In this document: positions 16,804 to 24,495 of the stretch, piece by piece
How positions within the stretch are numbered: position 1 is the stretch's first letter
How the letters are laid out: the number at the start of each line of letters is the position of its first letter
From: a virus
DNA length: 24,495 nt
Direction: 5' to 3' (one strand)
Virus record (IMG/VR): IMGVR_UViG_3300028883_000136
Coordinates: 1 to 24,495 of that record
Translations under genes and position numbers: made by a program
The notes under the pieces: model-generated
What the model saw: the letters and a program-made list of their open reading frames with translations, nothing else
The model's database searches: none
Told to the model about the DNA's origin: nothing

Positions 16804-17632
16804 CCTTCCAGAAGTTAAAACGGTAGAAAATCCGCATCATAGGCAGGTAGAAACAGTCTTTTTGCCTGCTTTTTTGGATGATAACCCGATTTTAACTGAA
16901 TCTGATCCAGGATATGCCGATAGATTGTTCCAACAAGGCGATAGACTGGCCAGAGCCTTGTTAGAGGGTGACTGGTCAGTGTTTGCGGGTCAGTTTTTCG
17001 ATGAATTTGCTTATCATAGGCACACATGCGACTATTTTGAGATACCTAGATCATGGTCAAGGTTTAGAGGGTATGACTGGGGCTTTGCTGCCCCCGCTTG
17101 TATGCTTTGGTTTGCTAAAGAGCCGGCAACGGGTCGCTTATTCTTGTATAAGGAGTGGTATCAGGCCGGTTTTACCGATCCGCACCAGGCAGAAGCCATA
17201 AATGACATGACGGATGAGCACGAAAGGTTTACTTTCACCTATGCAGATCCATCTTGTTGGGCTAAAAGGACAACCGAGGTGATTGCCAAGTCTACATTCG
17301 ATGTTTTTATGACGCACCAGATATATTTGACCAAGGCAGACAATAATCAGATGCGTAAGATCAAGCGATTGCGGCAAGCCCTGGGTGATATCCATGATGG
17401 TGAGCCTGGAATTAAAATATTTAGAAGTTGTGTCAATACCATTGGTGAAATTGAGGGTTTGATGAGTAATCCTGATCATCCCGAAAGATGGTTGAATGGA
17501 CAGTTAGATCATGCCATAGATGCCTTTGGGTATGCCCTAAGCAATTATAAACCCCCAACAGTAACGGGGCTAAAGGAAAAAAGAAATCGTGGTATAAGTA
17601 AAAAGAACAAGTATGCAGTGAAGGGATTGTAA
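16796..17632 (+). CDS. Terminase large subunit, nuclease part (separate polypeptide)
   Basis: A 278-residue protein with a strong GGAGG ribosome binding site. It begins with the linker and post-ATPase segment normally joined to the ATPase (ETVFLPAFLDDNPILTESDP; ALLEGDWSVFAGQFFDEF). It then carries an RNase H-fold nuclease: FRGYDWGFAAP (D94), YADPSCW (D151) and LDHAIDAFGYAL (D238, D242), the three acidic positions expected for metal-dependent cleavage of the concatemer. The C-terminus is basic (KEKRNRGISKKNKYAVKG). Together with the gene at 15900 it makes a complete TerL, split between ATPase and nuclease. Confidence 0.85.
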   Translation: MIDLPEVKTVENPHHRQVETVFLPAFLDDNPILTESDPGYADRLFQQGDRLARALLEGDWSVFAGQFFDEFAYHRHTCDYFEIPRSWSRFRGYDWGFAAPACMLWFAKEPATGRLFLYKEWYQAGFTDPHQAEAINDMTDEHERFTFTYADPSCWAKRTTEVIAKSTFDVFMTHQIYLTKADNNQMRKIKRLRQALGDIHDGEPGIKIFRSCVNTIGEIEGLMSNPDHPERWLNGQLDHAIDAFGYALSNYKPPTVTGLKEKRNRGISKKNKYAVKGL

Positions 17633-17633
17633 A

Positions 17634-19415
17634 ATGAAAACCATTGACGATGCTAAAAGTCACGCACAAGATTTGATGGATAGGTACTACGATCAGAAAA
17701 AAGCCATGGAGGAAATGGATGAAATTTTTTTCATGGATTGGGATGATAAGCCCACTGGCAGGGATGATTTTAAGTTTACGACTTCCCCATCTGGTCGTAA
17801 TGCGCTGCTAGGCGCAATCCGGCTAATGACCAGTACCGAGCCGGTGTTCAATATCCCTTACGAGAAGAACAATCAGCAAGCTAAACAGATCAGTGAAAAA
17901 CTGGAAAAGTTTTGCACAATGGTTTGGTATCACTCTGGCAGATTTAAGGGTGTCCCGCTAGAGCAACCCATCATTGAGAGTTTATTGCGCCATGGTATGT
18001 ACTGCCTGGCTATATTTGATACCAAAGACCTACAAGATACCTTTGTCAAAAAAGATGCTTCTGAAGCACAAATGCGCCAAATTGACCGAGTAGTAAAAAG
18101 CACACCTTATTTGATGGAGGCCTGGGATGTCAGAGGGGTTTATCCAGAATGGGGTAGGTTTGGGCTAAATGCCGTTTATCGCAATGTCACCATGACAGTG
18201 GCACAGGTGAAGGATCAGTTTGGCGAAAAGGTCATACAAGATTATATGAATCTGGACCGGACAAGTGACTCCGATCAGGTGCAATATGCCGATTATTGGG
18301 ACTTAGATAAACATATAGCATGGATTTCAGCGACAATCACAGGCGGCCAATCGATCATTGCCGGTGATCCGATCATCGATAAGGAACATGGCTTGCCATG
18401 TATTCCTATTGTGGTGCAGACAGGCGAGGGCAGTTATATCGATAGTGAGCCAGAAAGACAGGCTTTACCTTTTCTCTATACCCTAAAGGAATCGGGGTTG
18501 TGGGAACGCCAAAGTTTGGAACTTACATTGATGTATACCAACCTATTTGATATTGGCGCAAATCCAAGCTATGTCTATAAAACGATTGGGGATGATGAAC
18601 TTGTTATTGATGGGTCTGTTCCAGGAAGCGCAATAAAACTTAGACCAGGTGAAGATTATTACCCACTCCAAAAAGATGTTATAAATAAAGATATGCTGCA
18701 AGGTTTGAGCATAGCGGATCGGCTTGTAGAAGAAAGTACGCTTTACAGGCAGGCTTTAGGCGGCACTGGCAATTTAGGTGCCAATGTTGCCTTCTCTACC
18801 GTAAGCCTTCTGAATCAGATGGGGCGGCTACCTCTTACCGCCCCACAAAAAAGAGGGGGATGGGGTATCTCAACCGGATGCGAATATATGTTTGAAATGA
18901 TGAAATACAAAAACAATATTCGACAAATCAAAATGAAAGAAGGCGGGTTTGTAGAAATCGATCCGGCAATTATTCCAGATGATCTGATCGTTGAAGCAAA
19001 GTTGAAGGTAGACTTGCCACAAGACCAGATGAATCAGGCTAACATAGCGCAGCTAATCACACAGGCAGGATTGACCTCTAACCGATGGGCTAGAGAAAAG
19101 ATTTTGAATATCAACCAATCATCTGAAATGGATAAAGAAATTTGGGAAGAACAGGCCGCAAGAACGGTCTATGAAATGGTGATACAAAAACTAACACAAC
19201 AAGACATGATGGCCGCTATGCAGCAGCAACAGCAAGCCATGGCTGGACAGGCGGCCCCACAAAATATGCCTAATCAGCAATCGCAAGTTAGAGGGCCAGT
19301 ATCCCCAGGATCAGCCATTCAAGCGCAGGGCGGGCTAACACCAAGCCAACGGCCAAACACCAAGCCAGTACCGGCAGAAGGTCAGGGCATGCCACTGCAG
19401 GAAGGTGAGATATAA
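17634..19415 (+). CDS. Portal protein
   Basis: A 593-residue protein directly after the terminase, the standard place for the portal. The N-terminal region is helical (DDAKSHAQDLMDRYYDQKKA), followed by WDDKPTGRDDFKFTTSPSGR and a mixed clip/stem region (AWDVRGVYPEWGRFGLNAVY). Later ESTLYRQALGGTGNLGANVA, and AREKILNINQSSEMDKEIWE are typical of the crown side. The last ~90 residues are low-complexity Gln/Pro-rich tail. Length and order fit a dodecameric portal of about 65 kDa, which forms the DNA entry channel and docks the terminase. No single motif is diagnostic, so the call rests on position, length and general pattern. Confidence 0.75.
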   Translation: MKTIDDAKSHAQDLMDRYYDQKKAMEEMDEIFFMDWDDKPTGRDDFKFTTSPSGRNALLGAIRLMTSTEPVFNIPYEKNNQQAKQISEKLEKFCTMVWYHSGRFKGVPLEQPIIESLLRHGMYCLAIFDTKDLQDTFVKKDASEAQMRQIDRVVKSTPYLMEAWDVRGVYPEWGRFGLNAVYRNVTMTVAQVKDQFGEKVIQDYMNLDRTSDSDQVQYADYWDLDKHIAWISATITGGQSIIAGDPIIDKEHGLPCIPIVVQTGEGSYIDSEPERQALPFLYTLKESGLWERQSLELTLMYTNLFDIGANPSYVYKTIGDDELVIDGSVPGSAIKLRPGEDYYPLQKDVINKDMLQGLSIADRLVEESTLYRQALGGTGNLGANVAFSTVSLLNQMGRLPLTAPQKRGGWGISTGCEYMFEMMKYKNNIRQIKMKEGGFVEIDPAIIPDDLIVEAKLKVDLPQDQMNQANIAQLITQAGLTSNRWAREKILNINQSSEMDKEIWEEQAARTVYEMVIQKLTQQDMMAAMQQQQQAMAGQAAPQNMPNQQSQVRGPVSPGSAIQAQGGLTPSQRPNTKPVPAEGQGMPLQEGEI

Positions 19416-19612
19416 TGGACATAACAGATGCACTTGATAGTTACTTACAAGCGAAAATAAAAGTTGGTCAATGGGAATTGGAGTTCAATCAGAAATTCTA
19501 CGAGCCAATGGCTAAAGTTTTGATTGCCACTGCAATGAGGGCGGCGAACAGCATCCCGCCACAAAACAGGCCCCAGGTCACCAACAATGAGAACCTAATG
19601 CGAGGTGAATAA
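19415..19612 (+). CDS. Small hypothetical late protein
   Basis: A 65-residue protein starting MDITDALDSYLQAKIKVGQW. Its ATG shares one base with the portal stop, and its own stop shares one base with the next start (TAATG at both ends), giving strict coupling. An amphipathic helix fills the first two thirds. Probably a virion assembly factor; not recognised. Confidence 0.55.
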   Translation: MDITDALDSYLQAKIKVGQWELEFNQKFYEPMAKVLIATAMRAANSIPPQNRPQVTNNENLMRGE

Positions 19613-20466
19613 TGCCAAACCCTATGCTAGACGGTCAAATTTATGGACCCGTTAGAACGCAGCCGCAACCGAAAACTTACGCACCGACTTACGATCCATA
19701 TAATCTATATGGTGGTGGCACTTATGGTGGCACGAAGCCAACCGGATATGTGCCAAAAACACCCGATACCGTAAGTCAGGCAGAAATGGCACAACAGCAG
19801 GCGGCTGCACTCTTACAGCAACAGCAGGCCATGGCGCAAGCAGAGTTTCAGCAACAGCAGGCACAAGCGGCAATCGCTGAACAAAACCGATTAGCCTACG
19901 AACAGCAAATGGCAGAAGCGCAACGGGCCTGGCAAGAACAGCAGGCGAAGGCCCGCGCAGATATGCTAGGTGAAACGCTGAAAAATAATGTATCCTGGAA
20001 CGCTGAGGATATCACAAACCCACAAGTGGGATTGCAGCAATATTGGCAACCAACCCCAATCGATTCTAATTATTTTAGAACTCAACCTGGCGGCTATGGC
20101 TTTTGGGAAAACAACCCGCCATTACCAACGGCAGGCAGAAGCAAGTATGCGCCTACCTGGGACCCATACGGACTTTATTCTTATGGACCGGAAACGAGAT
20201 TTACTGACGCTGAAAGAATTGCAAACTTACGAAAAGCCAGAGGATCATCCATGGCAGAGGGATTGCAAGATATCTATAATGTTATGAACATGGATCCTTC
20301 AAAATTTAGTTACGCAATTAAGGATCAGCCACAAGGGGGCGGTCCTTCAGGTGAGGGTGAAGGTGAGGAAGAAGGGTTACCAAAGTATTCTTATCCCCGT
20401 TATGGAAATGACTATCCAGAAACCTGGTATGAAAAAATGACACAATGGAGTCTGCCACAAAGTTAA
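19612..20466 (+). CDS. Gln/Ala-rich virion protein with internal repeats
   Basis: A 284-residue protein. Two copies of a Tyr/Pro motif, YAPTYDPYNLY (residues 23-33) and YAPTWDPYGLY (179-189), flank a long Gln/Ala-rich helix (residues ~55-118, AEMAQQQAAALLQQQQAMAQ and similar) that should form an extended coiled coil. The C-terminus is Gly/Glu-rich and then aromatic. The order after the portal suggests a scaffold, head-tail connector or ejected internal protein. The helix-with-identical-end-motifs design is compatible with a structural spacer. No family recognised. Confidence 0.55.
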   Translation: MPNPMLDGQIYGPVRTQPQPKTYAPTYDPYNLYGGGTYGGTKPTGYVPKTPDTVSQAEMAQQQAAALLQQQQAMAQAEFQQQQAQAAIAEQNRLAYEQQMAEAQRAWQEQQAKARADMLGETLKNNVSWNAEDITNPQVGLQQYWQPTPIDSNYFRTQPGGYGFWENNPPLPTAGRSKYAPTWDPYGLYSYGPETRFTDAERIANLRKARGSSMAEGLQDIYNVMNMDPSKFSYAIKDQPQGGGPSGEGEGEEEGLPKYSYPRYGNDYPETWYEKMTQWSLPQS

Positions 20467-20476
20467 TTGAGGTGCT

Positions 20477-23400
20477 ATGACACTGCCAAACTATATTAAA
20501 GAGCCGGTAGAAAAAGCGGAAGAAGAAAAAAAGAAACCATCTTATTACCCTTATGGGCCTAATCAAGAGGGTGTAGAAAAGCCGCAAGAAATTGTAAGAC
20601 CAACCTTCAACATTCCTGAAAACATGAAAATGTATCACGATACGGAGGTTGAAGCCGGCCTGCCTGAACAAGAGGGGTATAAGGTATTACCGGATAATTG
20701 GGGATATGCAATGTCCCGACAGTTTGGTGCGCCAGGATCCGGCTATTTTGCAGAAGATCCCAAGCGTTTAGCAAGATATCATTACTTTTTACAAACAGCC
20801 CCGGAAGGATGGCAACCCCCGCCCTGGCTAGATCGTGATCAATACGAACAGGCGTTTAGCTTTATGAGCCAAACTTATGGTGACGACTGGACACAGTGGG
20901 AGGCCCTAGAGCCAGAAGATCCGACAAACCTCTTATTGTCCTCACTGTATGACCCGCCCCTAGATTTTCGATTCCCTAATGAAATAAATAGTGAAGATGA
21001 ATTATTAAAATATCTTAATAATTTGTATGTCACCGACAAGGGCATCATAACGAAAGATCAGTACGCCAAACAGCAAGCGGAATTATTGCGGCAGCAAAGT
21101 GAAATATCCCCCTTCATGCAAGAGGGCACATGGCAAGAAATGGAAAAGTGGCAGCAGGCAGCCCTATCTATATTTAGTCCTCAGCCAATGCAAGGCCGGC
21201 CTGAATGGTCAAGGCTAACAGCCGCAGGCTTTCAGGGACTTCAAGCAGGGGTGGCAGGTTTAGCGATTGGCGCAACTGCTGGCACAGTCGCAGGTGTACC
21301 AGGCATGGCAATAGGCGCAGCCCTAGGTCTAATAATTGGTGGTGCAGCAGGATATCAAGCCTATACTGGCGTAGAGATACCAGGCATCAACAATCTATTG
21401 ACGCTGATGGACTTAGGCGCGATCACAGCAGAGAGATTGATTGGTATAGCAGCCCAATTGTCTGATGATGATTCCAAAGAAGTCCTACAAAACATTTTTG
21501 ATATTTATTTCAAGGATGGAAAGTTAAATGTTTGGGGTCCCGCTGGACAGGCCGGGGAATTTGTTTATGAAGCATCCGGCGTAGGAACAAAGGCCCTGAA
21601 TATTATGTCAGGTGGGGCACAAACCATTGAAAATGTGTTGAATGGTTTGGGTGCGAATGTAGAACTATCAAGTGGCATGAAGGCCGACTATGCAGCCGGA
21701 CAGATATGGGCTTTAGAAAGAGCAATCGTTGAGCCATTTCAATTGCAAGAAGGTATGTTGGGTGGTGAATCGCTAGATGAAATCAGATCACGCTTGATAA
21801 GCGGCGCACAATTTGAGGACATTTATAACGATTATATTTCTCAATATGGCTTCTCTGGTACGGTTGGCGACTTTGTGGCACAGTCTGTTTTAGATCCATT
21901 GAACTTTATACCAGGTATGCAAGGTGAAATTATTGGCAAGATTGCTAATAAGGTGGATAACCCTGGCATACGGGCAAGACTGACCCAGGCCGTTTACATG
22001 AACAAGGGCAACATACTATCCGATGCTTTGCCAATAGGCACAAAATGGGTGGCTAAAATCTTTGACAAGAACGCCAAACAATCCGGCGGCGCATTTGACA
22101 TAATGCGCACATACAAAAACCTGATCCGACAAGGTGGACTGGCAGAGGGATTTTTACCGACCAAGACAGTACCGGATTTTGTGGCACTCAATCTAACAAA
22201 CCCCGACTTGTTTGCTGATAGCGGCAAGCAGTTTCGTAATGTTTGGGACAATAACCTAACCCCCATGGCAGAGGGTAAGGGTGCCATGGTCAATATGGAT
22301 GGTGTAAAGGCTGACTTTACAACTTATGTAGAAACACAATTACAGAACGCTGGCGTGGATATCGAAAACGCTGATGTGCGGCGGATGATCCAGGATGCCG
22401 TAGATGGCGTGGATGGTGTTGTAACCGATGTGGCTATCAATAACTATGGTAAAAGCGATATAGAATTTGCTAACAATCTTCAAAAGGCCTTCACAGAATA
22501 CTTTGATGAAAACATAGGCTCAATGAAGTGGGGCGAAACAACCAAGGAAATAAAATACTACCCTGAACGCAATGCCTGGGAACGTAAGTTTGCAGGTCTG
22601 ACGGATGAATCAACTTTTGCAGAATTGCAGCCAGGTAACAAACCGAAAAACTGGTTTCAAAAACTGGCGGCCCTTGATGTAGAGAGCCAGGCAATCACAC
22701 ATATGCAAATGTTATTCACCAATGTGGCAGGCATCCTCACAATGGCCGATGGTGATGTGGCACAGCAACTATCCTTACTAAAACAGATGGCAGGGATCGA
22801 TCCCACTATGGTGGGTGATGTGGCCGCATCAATGATTGAATCCCCGGCCACAAAGACAACTGCGCCAGTCATTAAAGCCTTTGTTGAAACAGGTTTGCTA
22901 GATGAAATGTATACAGTCTGGCTAACAACTTCAGAACCAAGGGCCATATTCAATATGATCGCTAAAGAATTGGGTCTTGAAACCGGCAAACTGCTAAAGA
23001 TGATTGAGGATGAGCCTAACGCAGTAATTCAGATGATCACAAATTCAGAGTCCGGTAAACTAGGCGACTTCAAACAAGCCATTGAAACAGGGTTGCTCAA
23101 TGGTGAAAAATTGAAATCGGACTATGAGCCATTTTGGGGAACAAAACAATTACCCATAGATGGCAATATGTTTACGGCGCAATTGCTGATGAATCTTAGT
23201 GACTTTTCTGATAAGTTCATGGTTGATTATTATGGGATCAAGGCGAAGCCGGTAATAAACCGACTTTCATCGGTCTTAAAGTCTTTACAATCCCTGGCGG
23301 TGTTGGGCTTCAATCCTCTTTATGCAGTTTACAACTATGTGAACAATGTCGCATCAAGGGCAGCGCAGGGCGTATTTGGTTTTCATTCACCAAAACAAAT

Positions 23401-24495
23401 TCAACGCTTCTGGACCAAGTTTGGCGTGAAACCGGCCATGCTTGATGTTGGTGTTGGTCTTGCGGGTATGCCGGATGGTACACACATGGGCGGTCAGGCA
23501 ATCGCAGCCGCCATGGATGCCGATGATTTTATAGGCAAGATGCGCAAGGCAACCACGAAGGCTAATAAACTAGGCGTGTTTTCAAGAATGGCAGCACAAA
23601 TAGAGGTCATGGAATCCAGACAGGCCACAACCATAGGAACCGAGCAGGCATGGCATAAACTATGGCAACCAGGCATAGGCTTCAAGAAACTATCCCCCAA
23701 GGTGGAAGCCGCACTAAATAACCTTACACCAGGAATGACACAGTTTATTTATGGTATTGCCAGAAGCGGCCTAAACATGGATGAGATTACAAGCAAACTG
23801 TATACCAGGTCTAAGTTTATGGGCGTGGACAGCATTATAGATCGTGCAGTGAACAAAGTATTTACAAACAGTCCCGATGTCGCACACGATTTTATAAGCA
23901 AGTCCGGCATCCGCAATATGTTCAAAGAATTGTTGGGTGATAATCCTACCGTTGATGATATAAACGCTGCCTTTGAATATGTTAATGCAAAGTCCGAAGC
24001 CATTGTAGAGCAGGCATTTAGCAATGACGTGGTTGCCAGAAGTGAAGATGCTAGAAACCGAGTGGCCAGTGAGGGTATGTCAGCCATCATGCCGTTATGG
24101 GGTGAAATGTGGGCCGCCTTTACTTCAAGAAGGCTACAAGACATTATTGAAAATACCAAAATTGCCAATGTTGCTGATGCTTATAGGGGCGTAAAAGACT
24201 GGCTAGGCGCAAGGAATGTTTGGCAACAACACCTCAATGCCACTGAACGAAGATGGAATCGCACTCATACGATGATGTATAACACTGCAAAAGGGATTAT
24301 GGATGCGGTGAATGTGACCGATCCGGCTGCTGCTGCCTATGTCAATATCTTCAAAGACTGGATGGATGGATGGGATAAATTCTATGCTGAAAAGAATGTA
24401 GAATTACGAAAGTTTTTTAGCAAAAACCTGAAGGGCAAAGAAAGAAATGCCGCCTATAAAACCATGCAAGAAAAGGTTGTAGCCCTATACGATCA
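20477..24495 (+). CDS. Giant virion/ejection (polyvalent-type) protein, 3' end missing
   Basis: Starts at ATG 20477 with a GAGGTG ribosome binding site and stays open for more than 1339 codons to the right edge. The N-terminal ~60 residues are polar and Pro-rich (KEPVEKAEEEKKKPSYYPYG). Residues ~250-295 are a Gly/Ala-rich hydrophobic zone with glycine-zipper spacing (GVAGLAIGATAGTVAGVPGM and onward) that could insert in a membrane. The remainder is mainly helical with many short domains, including a LDPLNFIPG motif and a later AVLGFNPLYAVYNYVNNVAS. Huge proteins just after the portal are usually DNA-ejection inner proteins or multi-domain polyvalent proteins delivered with the genome; a tape measure is less likely this early in the order. 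No enzymatic motif was recognised in the visible part. Confidence 0.6.
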   Translation, partial: MTLPNYIKEPVEKAEEEKKKPSYYPYGPNQEGVEKPQEIVRPTFNIPENMKMYHDTEVEAGLPEQEGYKVLPDNWGYAMSRQFGAPGSGYFAEDPKRLARYHYFLQTAPEGWQPPPWLDRDQYEQAFSFMSQTYGDDWTQWEALEPEDPTNLLLSSLYDPPLDFRFPNEINSEDELLKYLNNLYVTDKGIITKDQYAKQQAELLRQQSEISPFMQEGTWQEMEKWQQAALSIFSPQPMQGRPEWSRLTAAGFQGLQAGVAGLAIGATAGTVAGVPGMAIGAALGLIIGGAAGYQAYTGVEIPGINNLLTLMDLGAITAERLIGIAAQLSDDDSKEVLQNIFDIYFKDGKLNVWGPAGQAGEFVYEASGVGTKALNIMSGGAQTIENVLNGLGANVELSSGMKADYAAGQIWALERAIVEPFQLQEGMLGGESLDEIRSRLISGAQFEDIYNDYISQYGFSGTVGDFVAQSVLDPLNFIPGMQGEIIGKIANKVDNPGIRARLTQAVYMNKGNILSDALPIGTKWVAKIFDKNAKQSGGAFDIMRTYKNLIRQGGLAEGFLPTKTVPDFVALNLTNPDLFADSGKQFRNVWDNNLTPMAEGKGAMVNMDGVKADFTTYVETQLQNAGVDIENADVRRMIQDAVDGVDGVVTDVAINNYGKSDIEFANNLQKAFTEYFDENIGSMKWGETTKEIKYYPERNAWERKFAGLTDESTFAELQPGNKPKNWFQKLAALDVESQAITHMQMLFTNVAGILTMADGDVAQQLSLLKQMAGIDPTMVGDVAASMIESPATKTTAPVIKAFVETGLLDEMYTVWLTTSEPRAIFNMIAKELGLETGKLLKMIEDEPNAVIQMITNSESGKLGDFKQAIETGLLNGEKLKSDYEPFWGTKQLPIDGNMFTAQLLMNLSDFSDKFMVDYYGIKAKPVINRLSSVLKSLQSLAVLGFNPLYAVYNYVNNVASRAAQGVFGFHSPKQIQRFWTKFGVKPAMLDVGVGLAGMPDGTHMGGQAIAAAMDADDFIGKMRKATTKANKLGVFSRMAAQIEVMESRQATTIGTEQAWHKLWQPGIGFKKLSPKVEAALNNLTPGMTQFIYGIARSGLNMDEITSKLYTRSKFMGVDSIIDRAVNKVFTNSPDVAHDFISKSGIRNMFKELLGDNPTVDDINAAFEYVNAKSEAIVEQAFSNDVVARSEDARNRVASEGMSAIMPLWGEMWAAFTSRRLQDIIENTKIANVADAYRGVKDWLGARNVWQQHLNATERRWNRTHTMMYNTAKGIMDAVNVTDPAAAAYVNIFKDWMDGWDKFYAEKNVELRKFFSKNLKGKERNAAYKTMQEKVVALYD

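Noticed and set aside
16600-16810. Group I intron or intein interrupting the terminase
   Set aside because: The extra segment is about 190 bases, too short for a typical intron with its core, and has no splice-type or homing-endonuclease sequence; each part has its own start codon and ribosome binding site.
1-24495. tRNA genes and an integrase with attachment site
   Set aside because: Reading both strands I saw no cloverleaf-like segment and no tyrosine or serine recombinase motif; a dedicated tRNA scan would be needed to exclude tRNAs fully.

Overview
The window is a stretch of a tailed double-stranded DNA bacteriophage genome (or a prophage). No host-type genes are visible. Virion and packaging genes (terminase, portal, holin-like protein, fibre proteins) lie on the + strand. 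Two dense blocks of small early genes lie mostly on the - strand. Strong Shine-Dalgarno sites and sigma70-type promoters point to a bacterial host. The replisome-organiser type initiator, RusA, a RecT-like annealase and an XhlA-like protein next to the holin are common in phages of Gram-positive or other monoderm bacteria, but the host cannot be named from this sequence. No integrase is present, so lifestyle is undecided.

Layout. 1-2564 (+): the end of a late module, with a repeat-rich fibre protein (open at the left edge), a YW-rich small protein with a fresh 60-bp duplication, a BppU-like Ig-fold protein, a variant metallophosphoesterase and a winged-helix protein. 2601-6144 (-): a tightly overlapping early operon read leftwards from a promoter at 6180-6208. 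It holds an XRE repressor-like protein, a replication initiator, a RusA resolvase, a MazG-like protein and several tiny membrane proteins. 6237-8876 (+): a divergent operon with a perfect-consensus promoter, a long structured leader, a Lar-like zinc-ribbon protein, a RecT-like annealase and three small genes. It ends at a strong bidirectional terminator (8897-8930). 8942-13831 (-): a second leftward operon of about 17 small genes, including a ribbon-helix-helix regulator and a DUF3560 protein. It is driven from a promoter at 13882-13910 and converges on the same terminator. 13911-14865: almost 1 kb without a convincing gene, carrying palindromic iteron-like repeats (GTTAC-N5-GTAAC) around an AT-rich tract, a promoter and a strong G/C hairpin. 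It is the best candidate for a replication origin or master control region. 14866-24495 (+): the late operon with holin, XhlA-like protein, small terminase, a large terminase split over two genes with a third gene between, portal, two small virion proteins and a giant virion protein open at the right edge.

How the parts work together. The 6203-6242 region holds back-to-back promoters with inverted CAAG/CTTG elements beside the XRE gene, which looks like an early transcription switch. The initiator, RusA and RecT-like proteins serve replication and recombination. The intergenic repeat region may be where replication or late transcription is controlled. The late operon packages DNA and builds the particle.

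Most unusual features: the three-gene organisation of the large terminase; the symmetric iteron array; a leader RNA whose arms can pair in two mutually exclusive ways; recurring gene-junction sequences that combine ribosome binding site, start and stop; and a set of 28-35 residue single-span membrane proteins threaded between the early genes.
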